From NCBI GenBank assembly GCA_964351625.1, contig CAYGOV010000004.1, forward strand, positions 138,445 to 202,444: 64,000 bases of DNA. Direction: 5' to 3'. The DNA is from Marinoscillum sp964351625 (GTDB lineage: Bacteria; Bacteroidota; Bacteroidia; Cytophagales; Cyclobacteriaceae). A model generated the notes under the pieces. The model saw nothing but the letters and a program-made list of their open reading frames with translations, was not told where the DNA came from and searched no databases. The translations under genes and the position numbers were made by a program. Positions 1 to 7,621 of this stretch are shown piece by piece. Within the stretch, counting starts at the first letter, position 1; every line of letters starts with the position of its first letter.

Positions 1-155
1 AAAGTATCAAGTATCGGGGTATCGATAGTGATGTGCACTACCTCTGAATTAATGGAGTCTTTGTTTGTTAATTCTGGATTTTCATCATCCATTGAAAGAA
101 TGATAATGACCAAGGCTCCCACAAAAGCTAAAGCAAAAAGAAGTTTTTTAATCAA
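1..155 (-). CDS. N-terminus of a secreted or membrane-anchored protein (partial)
   Basis: The reverse strand is open from about 155 to the left edge of the window, so only some 51 residues are visible. They begin with a typical export signal: two lysines, then a hydrophobic stretch (LLFALAFVGALVIIIL), then a polar acidic region (MDDENPE). The chosen start is a TTG at 155 directly before IKKLL. No ATG lies in frame upstream, so the start is uncertain. The gene lies 137 bases downstream of the TonB receptor gene on the same strand and may be co-transcribed with it, which would suggest a role in the same metal-uptake function. This is inference, because the family cannot be recognised from this fragment. 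Confidence 0.5.
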   Translation of the reverse strand, partial: MIKKLLFALAFVGALVIIILSMDDENPELTNKDSINSEVVHITIDTPILDT

Positions 156-292
156 GAAATTTATCGTGTCAGATTTGAAAGCGCCAAAACTAATACAAAA
201 TAGTGGAGAGGGTTAATCATAGATGTTAATCGATGAGAAAGCAATTCAAGAGAAACCTATTAACTACTTTCATCAATTTAATTGCAAAAACA

Positions 293-2581
293 TCATTCAA
301 TGAGATATCGTAAGCCCAAAAACATCCTGATGCCCTGATTGCTGGCATATACGTAGGTAGGATCAAATGTCATGGCATTGGGGTTATTCGCAGTTGCTAT
401 TACATTACCGCTATTGTTAAACTCAACCTCTTTATCAAAAGGGTCAAAAGATCGAGCTATACTATTTGCTGGTGGTCTAAAGTTCAGTAGATTTTTTACG
501 CCACTATATATCTCAAACCCCTTCGGAAGCATTTTCGTCAACTGTATGTTTTGGATACTCCACCAAGGCGAATATGGATCTCGATCGTCAAGCGCTCCAA
601 GCAAAGGCAAACGCATGGGACCATATAAATTACCAGTATAGTCAAATGTAAGCTTAGCCCTTGGGAAAGTGTACCCCAAGCTCCATACGCCTTGGAAAGA
701 CTCAGTGAGAAGTTGTTTTCTTGTTATGTTATTTTCGGTGACAGAGACGTCCATAACAGTTATTCCTGCCAATAGTTTGAGACCGTTGACCCATGAAAAA
801 TCTGTATTAATAGAAATGCCTTTGGAAACAGAGAACCCATCGAGGTTCGAATATATAATAAGATTGGGATCGGACTCATAATCCGGCAAGATGCGATTCG
901 TAAAATGAGTGTAAAAGGCACTCGCATCCAGCCCGATGAATAAATCTCTCAACGTATATATCTTCTTAACAAAATTAATATTTGCATTCCAAGAGGTTTC
1001 AGGAAGTAAGGCATCCTTAAATACCACTTGTCTTGCGCCAGTTAGCGAAGCATGATCTTCTGTGAAAACATTCGCCACACGGTACCCATTACCAATACTA
1101 AGGCGCAATGCGGTCATTTTATTATATGAGCTCCACTTATAATTAACTCGTGGAGTGAGAATATTGCCATGCAAGCTATTATGGTCATAGCGCAATCCAA
1201 GCAATAGCTTTTGTTGTGAGCTGAGGGCTATCTCATCTTGAACGAAAGCTCCAGGAAGATGTATCTGAGATGGTTGGTTATCTTTTGTTGTTTGATTGGA
1301 GGTGGCTGGAGTATTGTCATCATAGAACGTATTGCGATAGGTGAGACCAAGCAACAAGTCATGTTTATTCATTTGTGTTTTCCATGTCAACTGACCAAAG
1401 CCAACATATTGATCGGCCTTATAGACCGTAGTGCCATAGACTGAATTTTGATTATGTCCATTGGTGCTAAACTGAAATTGTAAATTTTCTGCAACAGGTA
1501 ATTGGTAAGTGCCAAAAAGCTCCCATCTACTGGTATAGATACTCTCTCCGTAAACTTCGTTTCCTCCACGATCCTTTTTGGTCCAATGCATTTGTCCGCC
1601 CCATCGATCTTCGTAAACATATCTACCAGCAATAGAAGCAAGTCGATTGTCACGTCTATGGAAAGAGATTTTATTGAAGAACGAAATACGATTTTGCAAA
1701 GTGAGATCCGTAAACCCATCACCATTTCGATCAATCGGATTTTGGTAATTGAAATAATTAATACCTGATAGCAAATCAGCATTCTCTCCGAGTTTTGCTT
1801 TCACAGCTATATCAGTATTGATCTCAAGCCAGTCTGTAGCAAATATATCTATAGCTGCCAAAGGTGCTGATTCAGGCATTTTTGTTATGATATTGATCAA
1901 CCCGCCTACAGCCTCAGAGCCATAAAGTGTAGATGCCGGGCCTTTTACTATTTCTATTCTTTGTACGAGTGACTGGGGAATTCCAGTAAGTCCATAAACA
2001 GTGGAAAGGCCGCTTACAATTGGCATACCATCTATTAATACCATGGTATATGGACCTTCTAGTCCATTGATATGAATATCTCCCGTATTGCAAACGTTAC
2101 AGTTGAGTTGCGGACGTACGCCATTAACATTTTGTAAGGATTCAAATACGGAAGGAGTGGGGTTTGACTTGAAAAAGAGATCACTGTAAACCTCTATGGG
2201 AACTGGGCTTTCCATTCGGCTCACCTCTTTCATAGTTGCTGAGATAACTACTTCATCTAAAGCAGACACTGCAGCTTTCAGATCTATCATCACACTTGTC
2301 GCTTTATTTCCAACGACGATTACTCTTTTTGTTTGGGTTTCAAAACCAACACTACTGACAATAAGTTGATACGTATTAGGAGCAACATTGCTTATCTCAA
2401 ATGTGCCATCTGCCTTAGTTGTAGTTCCCAATGGTGCGCCTTGAAGGGCTACAGTAGCGAATGGGACAGGCTCATTAGCACTCATCACGCTACCTATGAT
2501 GGATTGAGATTGACCCAAACAGACATGGTTCATCAACACAATGATATGCAGAACGAAGTATTGTAATTTTGATTTAATCAT
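293..2581 (-). CDS. TonB-dependent outer-membrane receptor
   Basis: 762 residues. A signal peptide (about 1-24) is followed by a carboxypeptidase-regulatory-like beta-sandwich domain (about 25-110, GSVMSANEPVPFATVALQG), which is typical of Bacteroidota receptors. Next come a TonB plug domain (about 120-235, with VLIDGMPIVSG and IEIVKGPASTLYGSEAVGG) and a long beta-barrel that ends in the aromatic strand LGLRYLIE. The plug has two nearby cysteines (CNVCN). The protein takes a substrate across the outer membrane using TonB energy. The gene is divergent from a DtxR/MntR-type metal regulator, and a matching operator sits in the shared intergenic region, so iron or manganese (or a chelate) is the likely substrate. 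The family assignment is firm; the substrate is inferred. Confidence 0.93.
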   Translation of the reverse strand: MIKSKLQYFVLHIIVLMNHVCLGQSQSIIGSVMSANEPVPFATVALQGAPLGTTTKADGTFEISNVAPNTYQLIVSSVGFETQTKRVIVVGNKATSVMIDLKAAVSALDEVVISATMKEVSRMESPVPIEVYSDLFFKSNPTPSVFESLQNVNGVRPQLNCNVCNTGDIHINGLEGPYTMVLIDGMPIVSGLSTVYGLTGIPQSLVQRIEIVKGPASTLYGSEAVGGLINIITKMPESAPLAAIDIFATDWLEINTDIAVKAKLGENADLLSGINYFNYQNPIDRNGDGFTDLTLQNRISFFNKISFHRRDNRLASIAGRYVYEDRWGGQMHWTKKDRGGNEVYGESIYTSRWELFGTYQLPVAENLQFQFSTNGHNQNSVYGTTVYKADQYVGFGQLTWKTQMNKHDLLLGLTYRNTFYDDNTPATSNQTTKDNQPSQIHLPGAFVQDEIALSSQQKLLLGLRYDHNSLHGNILTPRVNYKWSSYNKMTALRLSIGNGYRVANVFTEDHASLTGARQVVFKDALLPETSWNANINFVKKIYTLRDLFIGLDASAFYTHFTNRILPDYESDPNLIIYSNLDGFSVSKGISINTDFSWVNGLKLLAGITVMDVSVTENNITRKQLLTESFQGVWSLGYTFPRAKLTFDYTGNLYGPMRLPLLGALDDRDPYSPWWSIQNIQLTKMLPKGFEIYSGVKNLLNFRPPANSIARSFDPFDKEVEFNNSGNVIATANNPNAMTFDPTYVYASNQGIRMFLGLRYLIE

Positions 2582-2593
2582 AGTTTAGAACAA

Positions 2594-2621
2594 CAAATCT
2601 ATATTGTTAGATTAGTCTAAC
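2594..2621 (-). promoter_or_regulatory. Promoter and DtxR/MntR-type operator of the TonB receptor gene
   Basis: On the reverse strand TAGATTTG (2601-2594) matches the Bacteroidota -7 element TAnnTTTG. It lies 12 bases upstream of the receptor start codon. Just upstream, 2606-2621 reads GTTAGATTAGTCTAAC, an inverted repeat extended by a T/A pair at 2605/2622, with one mismatched pair near the centre. Its core TTAGATTAGTCTAA agrees with the classical DtxR/IdeR box core TTAGGTTAGCCTAA at 12 of 14 positions (consensus from memory). The regulator gene starts 29 bases away on the other strand, so the site could control both genes. Confidence 0.6.
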
Positions 2622-2650
2622 ATAATTATTAACATGCTTTTTTTATCTTA

Positions 2651-3316
2651 GTGAAAAATACCATCGTGATATCATCGACAGAAGAAAATTATCTCAAGGC
2701 ACTCTTTGCTCTCTCTCATCAAGATGATCAGGTAAATATTACAGATCTTAGCCATTTCCTGCAGGTAAGCAAACCCAGTATTAACAGTATGATCAAAAAC
2801 CTGCAGGCAAAGGGTCTAGTAAACTATGAGAAGTACAAACCCATTGTACTTTCAGATAAGGGACGAAAGATTGCAGCTGTGGTCATCCGTAAACATCGCC
2901 TTACCGAGATGTATTTAGTGGATCAAATGGGTTTTGGATGGGAAGAAGTCCATGCTATTGCAGAGCAAATAGAACACATTAAGTCACCTATATTTTTCGA
3001 TAGGATGGATGAGCTAATGGGATTTCCAAAGGTAGATCCCCACGGTTCTCCTATACCAGACAAGGAAGGGAGAATTGCTCATCTAACATTAAGAAGATTG
3101 AGTGAATGCGCACCTGGTACAAAGGTTAAATTACTAGCACTTGAGAATTCATCAGATGAGTTTCTGAATTTCTTGAATAGCAGAGAGATATCACTGGGTG
3201 TGGATTTTGAAATACTCTCTAAAGAACTATTTGATGGTAGTGTGGAAGTAAACTACCCCGGACACACAGGAGTGACTCTAAGTGGAAAAGTAAGCGAAAG
3301 GCTGCTGGTAAAGTGA
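2651..3316 (+). CDS. DtxR/MntR-family metal-dependent transcriptional regulator
   Basis: 221 residues, starting at GTG. Residues about 8-65 form the winged-helix DNA-binding domain (EENYLKALFAL, then ITDLSHFLQVSKPSINSMIKN). Residues about 70-140 form the metal-binding dimerisation domain with the characteristic RKHRLTEMYLVDQMGF and the following HAIAEQIEHI. About 150-221 looks like the SH3/FeoA-like C-terminal domain. Such proteins sense Fe(II) or Mn(II) and repress uptake genes when the metal is plentiful. The divergent TonB receptor and the DtxR-like box between the two genes support this role. Whether it senses iron or manganese cannot be settled here. Confidence 0.9.
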   Translation: MKNTIVISSTEENYLKALFALSHQDDQVNITDLSHFLQVSKPSINSMIKNLQAKGLVNYEKYKPIVLSDKGRKIAAVVIRKHRLTEMYLVDQMGFGWEEVHAIAEQIEHIKSPIFFDRMDELMGFPKVDPHGSPIPDKEGRIAHLTLRRLSECAPGTKVKLLALENSSDEFLNFLNSREISLGVDFEILSKELFDGSVEVNYPGHTGVTLSGKVSERLLVK

Positions 3317-3337
3317 TTTACAATGAATGGAGGTCTT

Positions 3338-3676
3338 TTATGCCTTCTTTACAAACTCAGATTTCAGTGCCATCGACCCAAATCCATCGATTTTACAATC
3401 AATATTATGATCACCATCTGTCAATCTGATATTCTTCACTTTAGTGCCAGATTTAACAGGTTTAGGCATGCCCTTGACGGGTAGATCTTTTAACACGACC
3501 ACCGTATCTCCATCTATTAGTTCATTACCATTTGCATCGAGAACTTTCTTAGAAACTTCCTTGAGTTCTGGTTCACTCTGACTCCATTCGTGACCACATT
3601 CTGGACACATCAATAGTGCATCAGAAGGATAGGCATAGGGTGATTTACAATTGGGGCAAGGAGGAAATTCGGACAT
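3338..3676 (-). CDS. phnA: PhnA/YjdM-like zinc-ribbon protein
   Basis: 112 residues from the ATG at 3676, which is close to the usual PhnA length. A longer in-frame start at 3739 adds 21 residues unlike the family and was not used. The N-terminus is a zinc ribbon: CPNC at about 7-10 and CPEC about 16 residues later. A beta-rich domain follows with DANGNELIDGDTVVVLKDL, GTKVKNIRL and a C-terminal MALKSEFVKK, all typical of PhnA/YjdM. Despite its historical name the family is not shown to act on phosphonates, and its function is unclear. It is convergent with the metal-regulator gene, with 21 bases between them. Confidence 0.88.
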   Translation of the reverse strand: MSEFPPCPNCKSPYAYPSDALLMCPECGHEWSQSEPELKEVSKKVLDANGNELIDGDTVVVLKDLPVKGMPKPVKSGTKVKNIRLTDGDHNIDCKIDGFGSMALKSEFVKKA

Positions 3677-3821
3677 AGCAAAATATACGATTATTTGGAG
3701 GTCGCAATTTAAACTTTTCCATCTCATGAGGTTCCTCAAATTTGAAAGAATCGTAGAATTTAGTAATTGAGGTTATAGAAATTGCTAATATTTTAATGCA
3801 ATCATATCCTATTGAAAAGTA

Positions 3822-3870
3822 TTTAATGTTTAAGCATTAAATGTAGTTACATATATTTTCATTACTTTTG
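3822..3870 (+). promoter_or_regulatory. Palindrome and -7 element upstream of the YceI lipoprotein gene
   Basis: 3822-3841 is a 20-base inverted repeat with arms TTTAATG and CATTAAA and one mismatched pair. 22 bases later, TACTTTTG (3863-3870) matches the Bacteroidota -7 element TAnnTTTG, 33 bases upstream of the ATG at 3904. The palindrome lies where a regulator overlapping the -33 region would bind. No clear -33 TTTG is present, which might mean activation is needed. Confidence 0.4.
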
Positions 3871-3903
3871 TGCTGTTTTAAAAACCAACTAAAGAAAAAA
3901 TTC

Positions 3904-4527
3904 ATGAAAAAGAACATTCTAATGATCACTGTAGTGGCGCTATTCGTTGCTGCATGTGGAGGAAGCTCAACTAAGGAAGCTGCTACGGAAGAAACAGTAG
4001 CTGCTGAACCAACAACATATACAGTAGACGCATCTGCATCAACAGTAGCCTGGAAAGGTGAAGTAGCTGGTGTATATGGTCACAATGGTGTTATCAGTAT
4101 TTCTGAAGGTACGATCACTGCAGTAGGTGATTCAATCACTGGTGGATCTATCGTAATAGACATGACTACTATCCAGCCTTTGGATTCTGCTTCTTACAAA
4201 CCTGCAGATGCAGAACAGGGAAGAATAGTTGACCTTATTGGTCATTTGTCAACGGGTGACTTCTTCCTAGTGGAAGAATTTCCAACTTCAACATTCGTAA
4301 TCAAGTCTCAAACTGGAAATACTTTGACAGGTGATCTTACAGTACGTGGTATTACTAAAGAAGAGACTGTGACTTTATCTTCAGTAGAAGTAACTGAATC
4401 AGGTCTTACAGGTGCGGGCGTATTGGTATTCGACAGACAAGACTATGATGTCAAATGGGTTCATTACATGAAAGACATGATTCTTTCTGATGATATCACT
4501 TTGAACATCTCGCTTTCAGCGAAATAA
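3904..4527 (+). CDS. YceI-family lipoprotein
   Basis: 207 residues from the ATG at 3904. An in-frame ATG 36 bases upstream would put lysines and a cysteine before the signal peptide, so it was rejected. The signal peptide ends in a lipobox (FVAAC, Cys18), followed by a Ser/Thr/Glu-rich linker to about residue 40. The rest is the YceI lipocalin-like barrel: YTVDASASTVAWKGEV, then IDMTTIQPLD, then GDFFLVEEFPTSTFVIKS and LTGDLTVRGITKEET. YceI proteins bind isoprenoid-like or other amphiphilic ligands in the periplasm. Here the protein would be lipid-anchored. A strong terminator follows, so it is probably transcribed alone. Confidence 0.92.
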   Translation: MKKNILMITVVALFVAACGGSSTKEAATEETVAAEPTTYTVDASASTVAWKGEVAGVYGHNGVISISEGTITAVGDSITGGSIVIDMTTIQPLDSASYKPADAEQGRIVDLIGHLSTGDFFLVEEFPTSTFVIKSQTGNTLTGDLTVRGITKEETVTLSSVEVTESGLTGAGVLVFDRQDYDVKWVHYMKDMILSDDITLNISLSAK

Positions 4528-4549
4528 GAAGATTTAAGCATTAAATTAG

Positions 4550-4580
4550 AAAGCCAATTCCGAAAGGAATTGGCTTTTTT
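4550..4580 (+). terminator. Rho-independent terminator after the YceI gene
   Basis: A 12-base-pair perfect stem (AAAGCCAATTCC, loop GAAA, GGAATTGGCTTT) runs directly into a run of T ending at 4580. It lies 22 bases after the stop codon. The A-rich left arm means it may also work weakly in the other direction. Confidence 0.88.
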
Positions 4581-4774
4581 ATTGACCTATTCACAAATAT
4601 AATTTGACATAAATACGATTTAAATTCAGTCTGTGTCATAATGTGCCTAAATACGCCTTTAAAATTAAAACCTATTGAAAAAACCTACGTTCATCGATGC
4701 GTTTGGACAATCATTAATAGATCCTACAATTCAATATTATCTTAAAAATCACAACAATTTAAAGTCAACCTACA

Positions 4775-6649
4775 TTGTTCGCCTTGCTTAAAAACATCCT
4801 CTATTTCATTTTAATTGCCGTATATAGCTTTCCCGCTCTCTCGCAAGATTTAGATACTTCCTTAGCAGGGAGTCAAATTGATTCGTCTCAAATTGAAATT
4901 CAGAATTATAAAAACCTAGTAGAGGAAAGTGTACTCAAAAACCGAGCGGATTCCCTTCTCAAGTTAGATCTTATAGAAAAAATCTCCCTTCTAAAAGAAA
5001 GAGACCAACGGAAACAAGCTGAGCTTCTTGGTCAAATAAAAGAAATAGAGCAGAAGGATTCTTTGCGAAATGCTACCAGGAATGAGAAAATACTCGAAAT
5101 GAAGCGCACTACTACAGGGTTTCCTGTAGCTCCATTTGGGGACACTTTATATACTGTATATATCAAAATTGGTCCCGTTCATCCAAAAGAACGTGCAGCT
5201 TCTATAAGTAGGAAGATAGAGATTCTCTATAATAATGATGCGTATGCTCCGGACTCAATCCAAGTAATCGCTAGTGAATCGACAGTGGATATATCCTATG
5301 GTGATATGATTTTAATGAGTGTTACCGACTGGGATGCACTTTGGGAAAATAAGACTAAGGAACAGCTGGCTAATCAATTAGCCGAAAATTTTAAACTCGC
5401 AATTGCTTCAGAGCGAAAGAATAATGGTCTTAAAAATATACTTATAAGAACGGCCTTGACGCTGCTGATAATATTGGTTGCATATGTTTTGGTATTCTTT
5501 CTGAATCGAGCTTTTAGGAGACTAGCCCAATGGGTAAGATCAAAAGAAGACGTATACTTCAAGGGATTTAAACTTCATAATTATGAAATCTTACCGCCAA
5601 AGCGAGAACTTGAATTAGCACTACAATTAGTGACTGTGCTGAAGGGAATCGTATTCTTTATTGTGCTTTATATCTCTTTGCCAATCATATTCAGCTTATT
5701 CCCTTTTACTAAAGGATGGGCAAATACCTTGTTTGATTGGGTTTGGAATCCTGCTAAGGGAATATTTAGCGCCTTTTGGAATTATCTACCTAATGTATTC
5801 TCCATAGTTGTCATCTATTTTGTGACGCACTACGCTATCAAATTAATCAGATTCATCTCTCATGAAGTTGAGGCTGGACGTTTGACATTCTCTGGTTTCC
5901 ACAAGGATTGGGCGGCACCTACTTTCAACATTGTCAGATTTCTACTATATGCTTTCATGTTCATTGTCATCTTTCCTTATTTACCGGGATCGAGCTCTCC
6001 AATTTTTCAAGGTGTATCTGTTTTTTTAGGTATTCTGTTTTCATTGGGCTCCTCTACGGCTATTGCCAATGCGGTCTCAGGATTGGTGATTACATACATG
6101 CGCCCATTTCAGATAGGAGATAGGGTTAAGATAGGAGAGGTCACAGGACAAGTTATTGAGAAGTCTCTACTGGTGACTCGTGTCAAAACAGTGAAGAATG
6201 AGTATATTACTGTCCCAAATGCTTCCATACTTACTGGTCATACTATCAACTACTCTACAGCGAAGGATTCTGATGAAGGTTTGATTCTTCATACATCGGT
6301 AACTATTGGATATGATGTTTCATGGCGAAAAGTACACGAATTACTTATCACAGCAGCTGAGGCGTCTGAAGGAGTAATTACAGCGAAAAAGCCATTCGTA
6401 TTGCAAACAAGTTTAGATGATAATTACGTATCCTATCAGCTAAATGCCTATACTGATCTGCCGGAACGAATGGCTTGGGTTTACTCCAATTTGCATCAAA
6501 ACATTCAGGACAAATTCAATGAGGCTGGAGTGGAGATTCTTTCACCACATTATCGCGCAGTTCGAGATGGGCATCAGGTCGGACTGCCTCCTGAGTATTT
6601 ACCAAGCGACTATAAATCACCTTCATTTAAAATCGAAAAGGATAAATAG
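4775..6649 (+). CDS. MscS-family mechanosensitive ion channel with periplasmic N-terminal domain
   Basis: 624 residues. The start is a TTG at 4775 (a second TTG lies at 4784), because no ATG precedes the signal peptide (KNILYFILIAVYSFPALSQ). Residues about 25-215 form a soluble, partly coiled-coil extracytoplasmic region. At least four membrane segments follow (about 222-242, 285-305, 340-360, 385-405). Then comes the pore-lining helix SVFLGILFSLGSSTAIANAVSGLVI and the MscS beta domain with MRPFQIGDRVKIGEVTGQV and VPNASILTGHTINYS. The C-terminal alpha/beta domain ends near 605. Such channels open under membrane tension and release solutes after osmotic downshift. At 624 residues it is much longer than E. 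coli MscS (286 residues), so it belongs to the long MscS-like group. Confidence 0.9.
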   Translation: MFALLKNILYFILIAVYSFPALSQDLDTSLAGSQIDSSQIEIQNYKNLVEESVLKNRADSLLKLDLIEKISLLKERDQRKQAELLGQIKEIEQKDSLRNATRNEKILEMKRTTTGFPVAPFGDTLYTVYIKIGPVHPKERAASISRKIEILYNNDAYAPDSIQVIASESTVDISYGDMILMSVTDWDALWENKTKEQLANQLAENFKLAIASERKNNGLKNILIRTALTLLIILVAYVLVFFLNRAFRRLAQWVRSKEDVYFKGFKLHNYEILPPKRELELALQLVTVLKGIVFFIVLYISLPIIFSLFPFTKGWANTLFDWVWNPAKGIFSAFWNYLPNVFSIVVIYFVTHYAIKLIRFISHEVEAGRLTFSGFHKDWAAPTFNIVRFLLYAFMFIVIFPYLPGSSSPIFQGVSVFLGILFSLGSSTAIANAVSGLVITYMRPFQIGDRVKIGEVTGQVIEKSLLVTRVKTVKNEYITVPNASILTGHTINYSTAKDSDEGLILHTSVTIGYDVSWRKVHELLITAAEASEGVITAKKPFVLQTSLDDNYVSYQLNAYTDLPERMAWVYSNLHQNIQDKFNEAGVEILSPHYRAVRDGHQVGLPPEYLPSDYKSPSFKIEKDK

Positions 6650-6726
6650 TTCAACAAAATCTTAAGTTTTCGATAGGTTGAGAGTAACAAAACGAGACTT
6701 CAGTCGTCATTGGCTAAAGCCTCTCT

Positions 6727-7620
6727 ATGAATCTAATTGTTAATGAAGTTTCTAAGACCTATTCTAATGGAGTAAAAGCGCTTGATAATTTAACGATCGA
6801 GCTTCGTCAGGGTATGTTTGGTTTACTGGGACCAAATGGCGCAGGCAAATCCAGCCTCATGCGGACCATCGCTACATTGCAGCCAGCAGATCATGGTACC
6901 ATTCACTTTGGAGATCTCAATGTATTGGAAAATCCTTTGGAGCTGAGAAAGATACTCGGGTATCTTCCTCAAGAGTTTGGGGTGTATCCAGGAGAATCTG
7001 CTGAGTCACTATTGGATTATTTTGCTTTGCTCAAAGGGGTATTTAGCAAAAAAATGAGACGTGCGCGCGTCGAAGAAGTGCTTTCTTTGACCAATCTTTA
7101 TGATGTCCGGAAAAAACATGTAAGCGGTTATTCAGGAGGAATGAAGCGTCGATTTGGAATAGCTCAGTTATTGCTGAATGATCCAAAATTGATTATTGTA
7201 GATGAGCCAACTGCAGGGCTTGATCCTGCTGAGCGAACTCGATTTCTAAATGTTATAAGGGCTATCGGAACCAACAATACCGTCATCTTTTCTACCCATC
7301 TCGTAGCTGATGTCAAGGAACTTTGCCAAGACATGGCAATCATTAGCAGTGGGCAAGTCCATGAACACGACGCACCCAATGAGTTGATAAGGAGACTAAA
7401 AGGTAAAATTTGGATAGCCAAAATCAAACCAGATGACCTTTCACAATTTGCTCAACACTTTAGAGTGTTGTCCTCAGCATACCTTCAAGACAACAGTATG
7501 TTGGTACGCGTTCATTCAATAGGATTACCTAGAAATGGAGAACTGCAGGAAGTGCATTGGCAAAATGCTGAGCCAGACTTAGAAGATGTCTATTTCTGTA
7601 CGCTTAAAAAGATATCTTAA
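6727..7620 (+). CDS. ABC transporter ATP-binding protein
   Basis: 297 residues with a complete nucleotide-binding domain: Walker A GPNGAGKS (about 35-42), Q-loop near LGYLPQEFG, signature YSGGMKRR (about 137), Walker B LIIVDEPTAG, and the switch histidine in FSTHLVADVKEL. The C-terminal 80 residues are an accessory domain as in ABC-2 exporter ATPases (CcmA/NatA-like). The next gene starts two bases after the stop codon and encodes the permease, so the two surely form one transporter. The substrate is unknown. Confidence 0.93.
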   Translation: MNLIVNEVSKTYSNGVKALDNLTIELRQGMFGLLGPNGAGKSSLMRTIATLQPADHGTIHFGDLNVLENPLELRKILGYLPQEFGVYPGESAESLLDYFALLKGVFSKKMRRARVEEVLSLTNLYDVRKKHVSGYSGGMKRRFGIAQLLLNDPKLIIVDEPTAGLDPAERTRFLNVIRAIGTNNTVIFSTHLVADVKELCQDMAIISSGQVHEHDAPNELIRRLKGKIWIAKIKPDDLSQFAQHFRVLSSAYLQDNSMLVRVHSIGLPRNGELQEVHWQNAEPDLEDVYFCTLKKIS

Positions 7621-7621
7621 C

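Noticed and set aside
1387..1782. Reverse ORF of 131 codons inside the TonB receptor gene
   Set aside because: Same strand, other frame of a clear gene; its translation has no domain.
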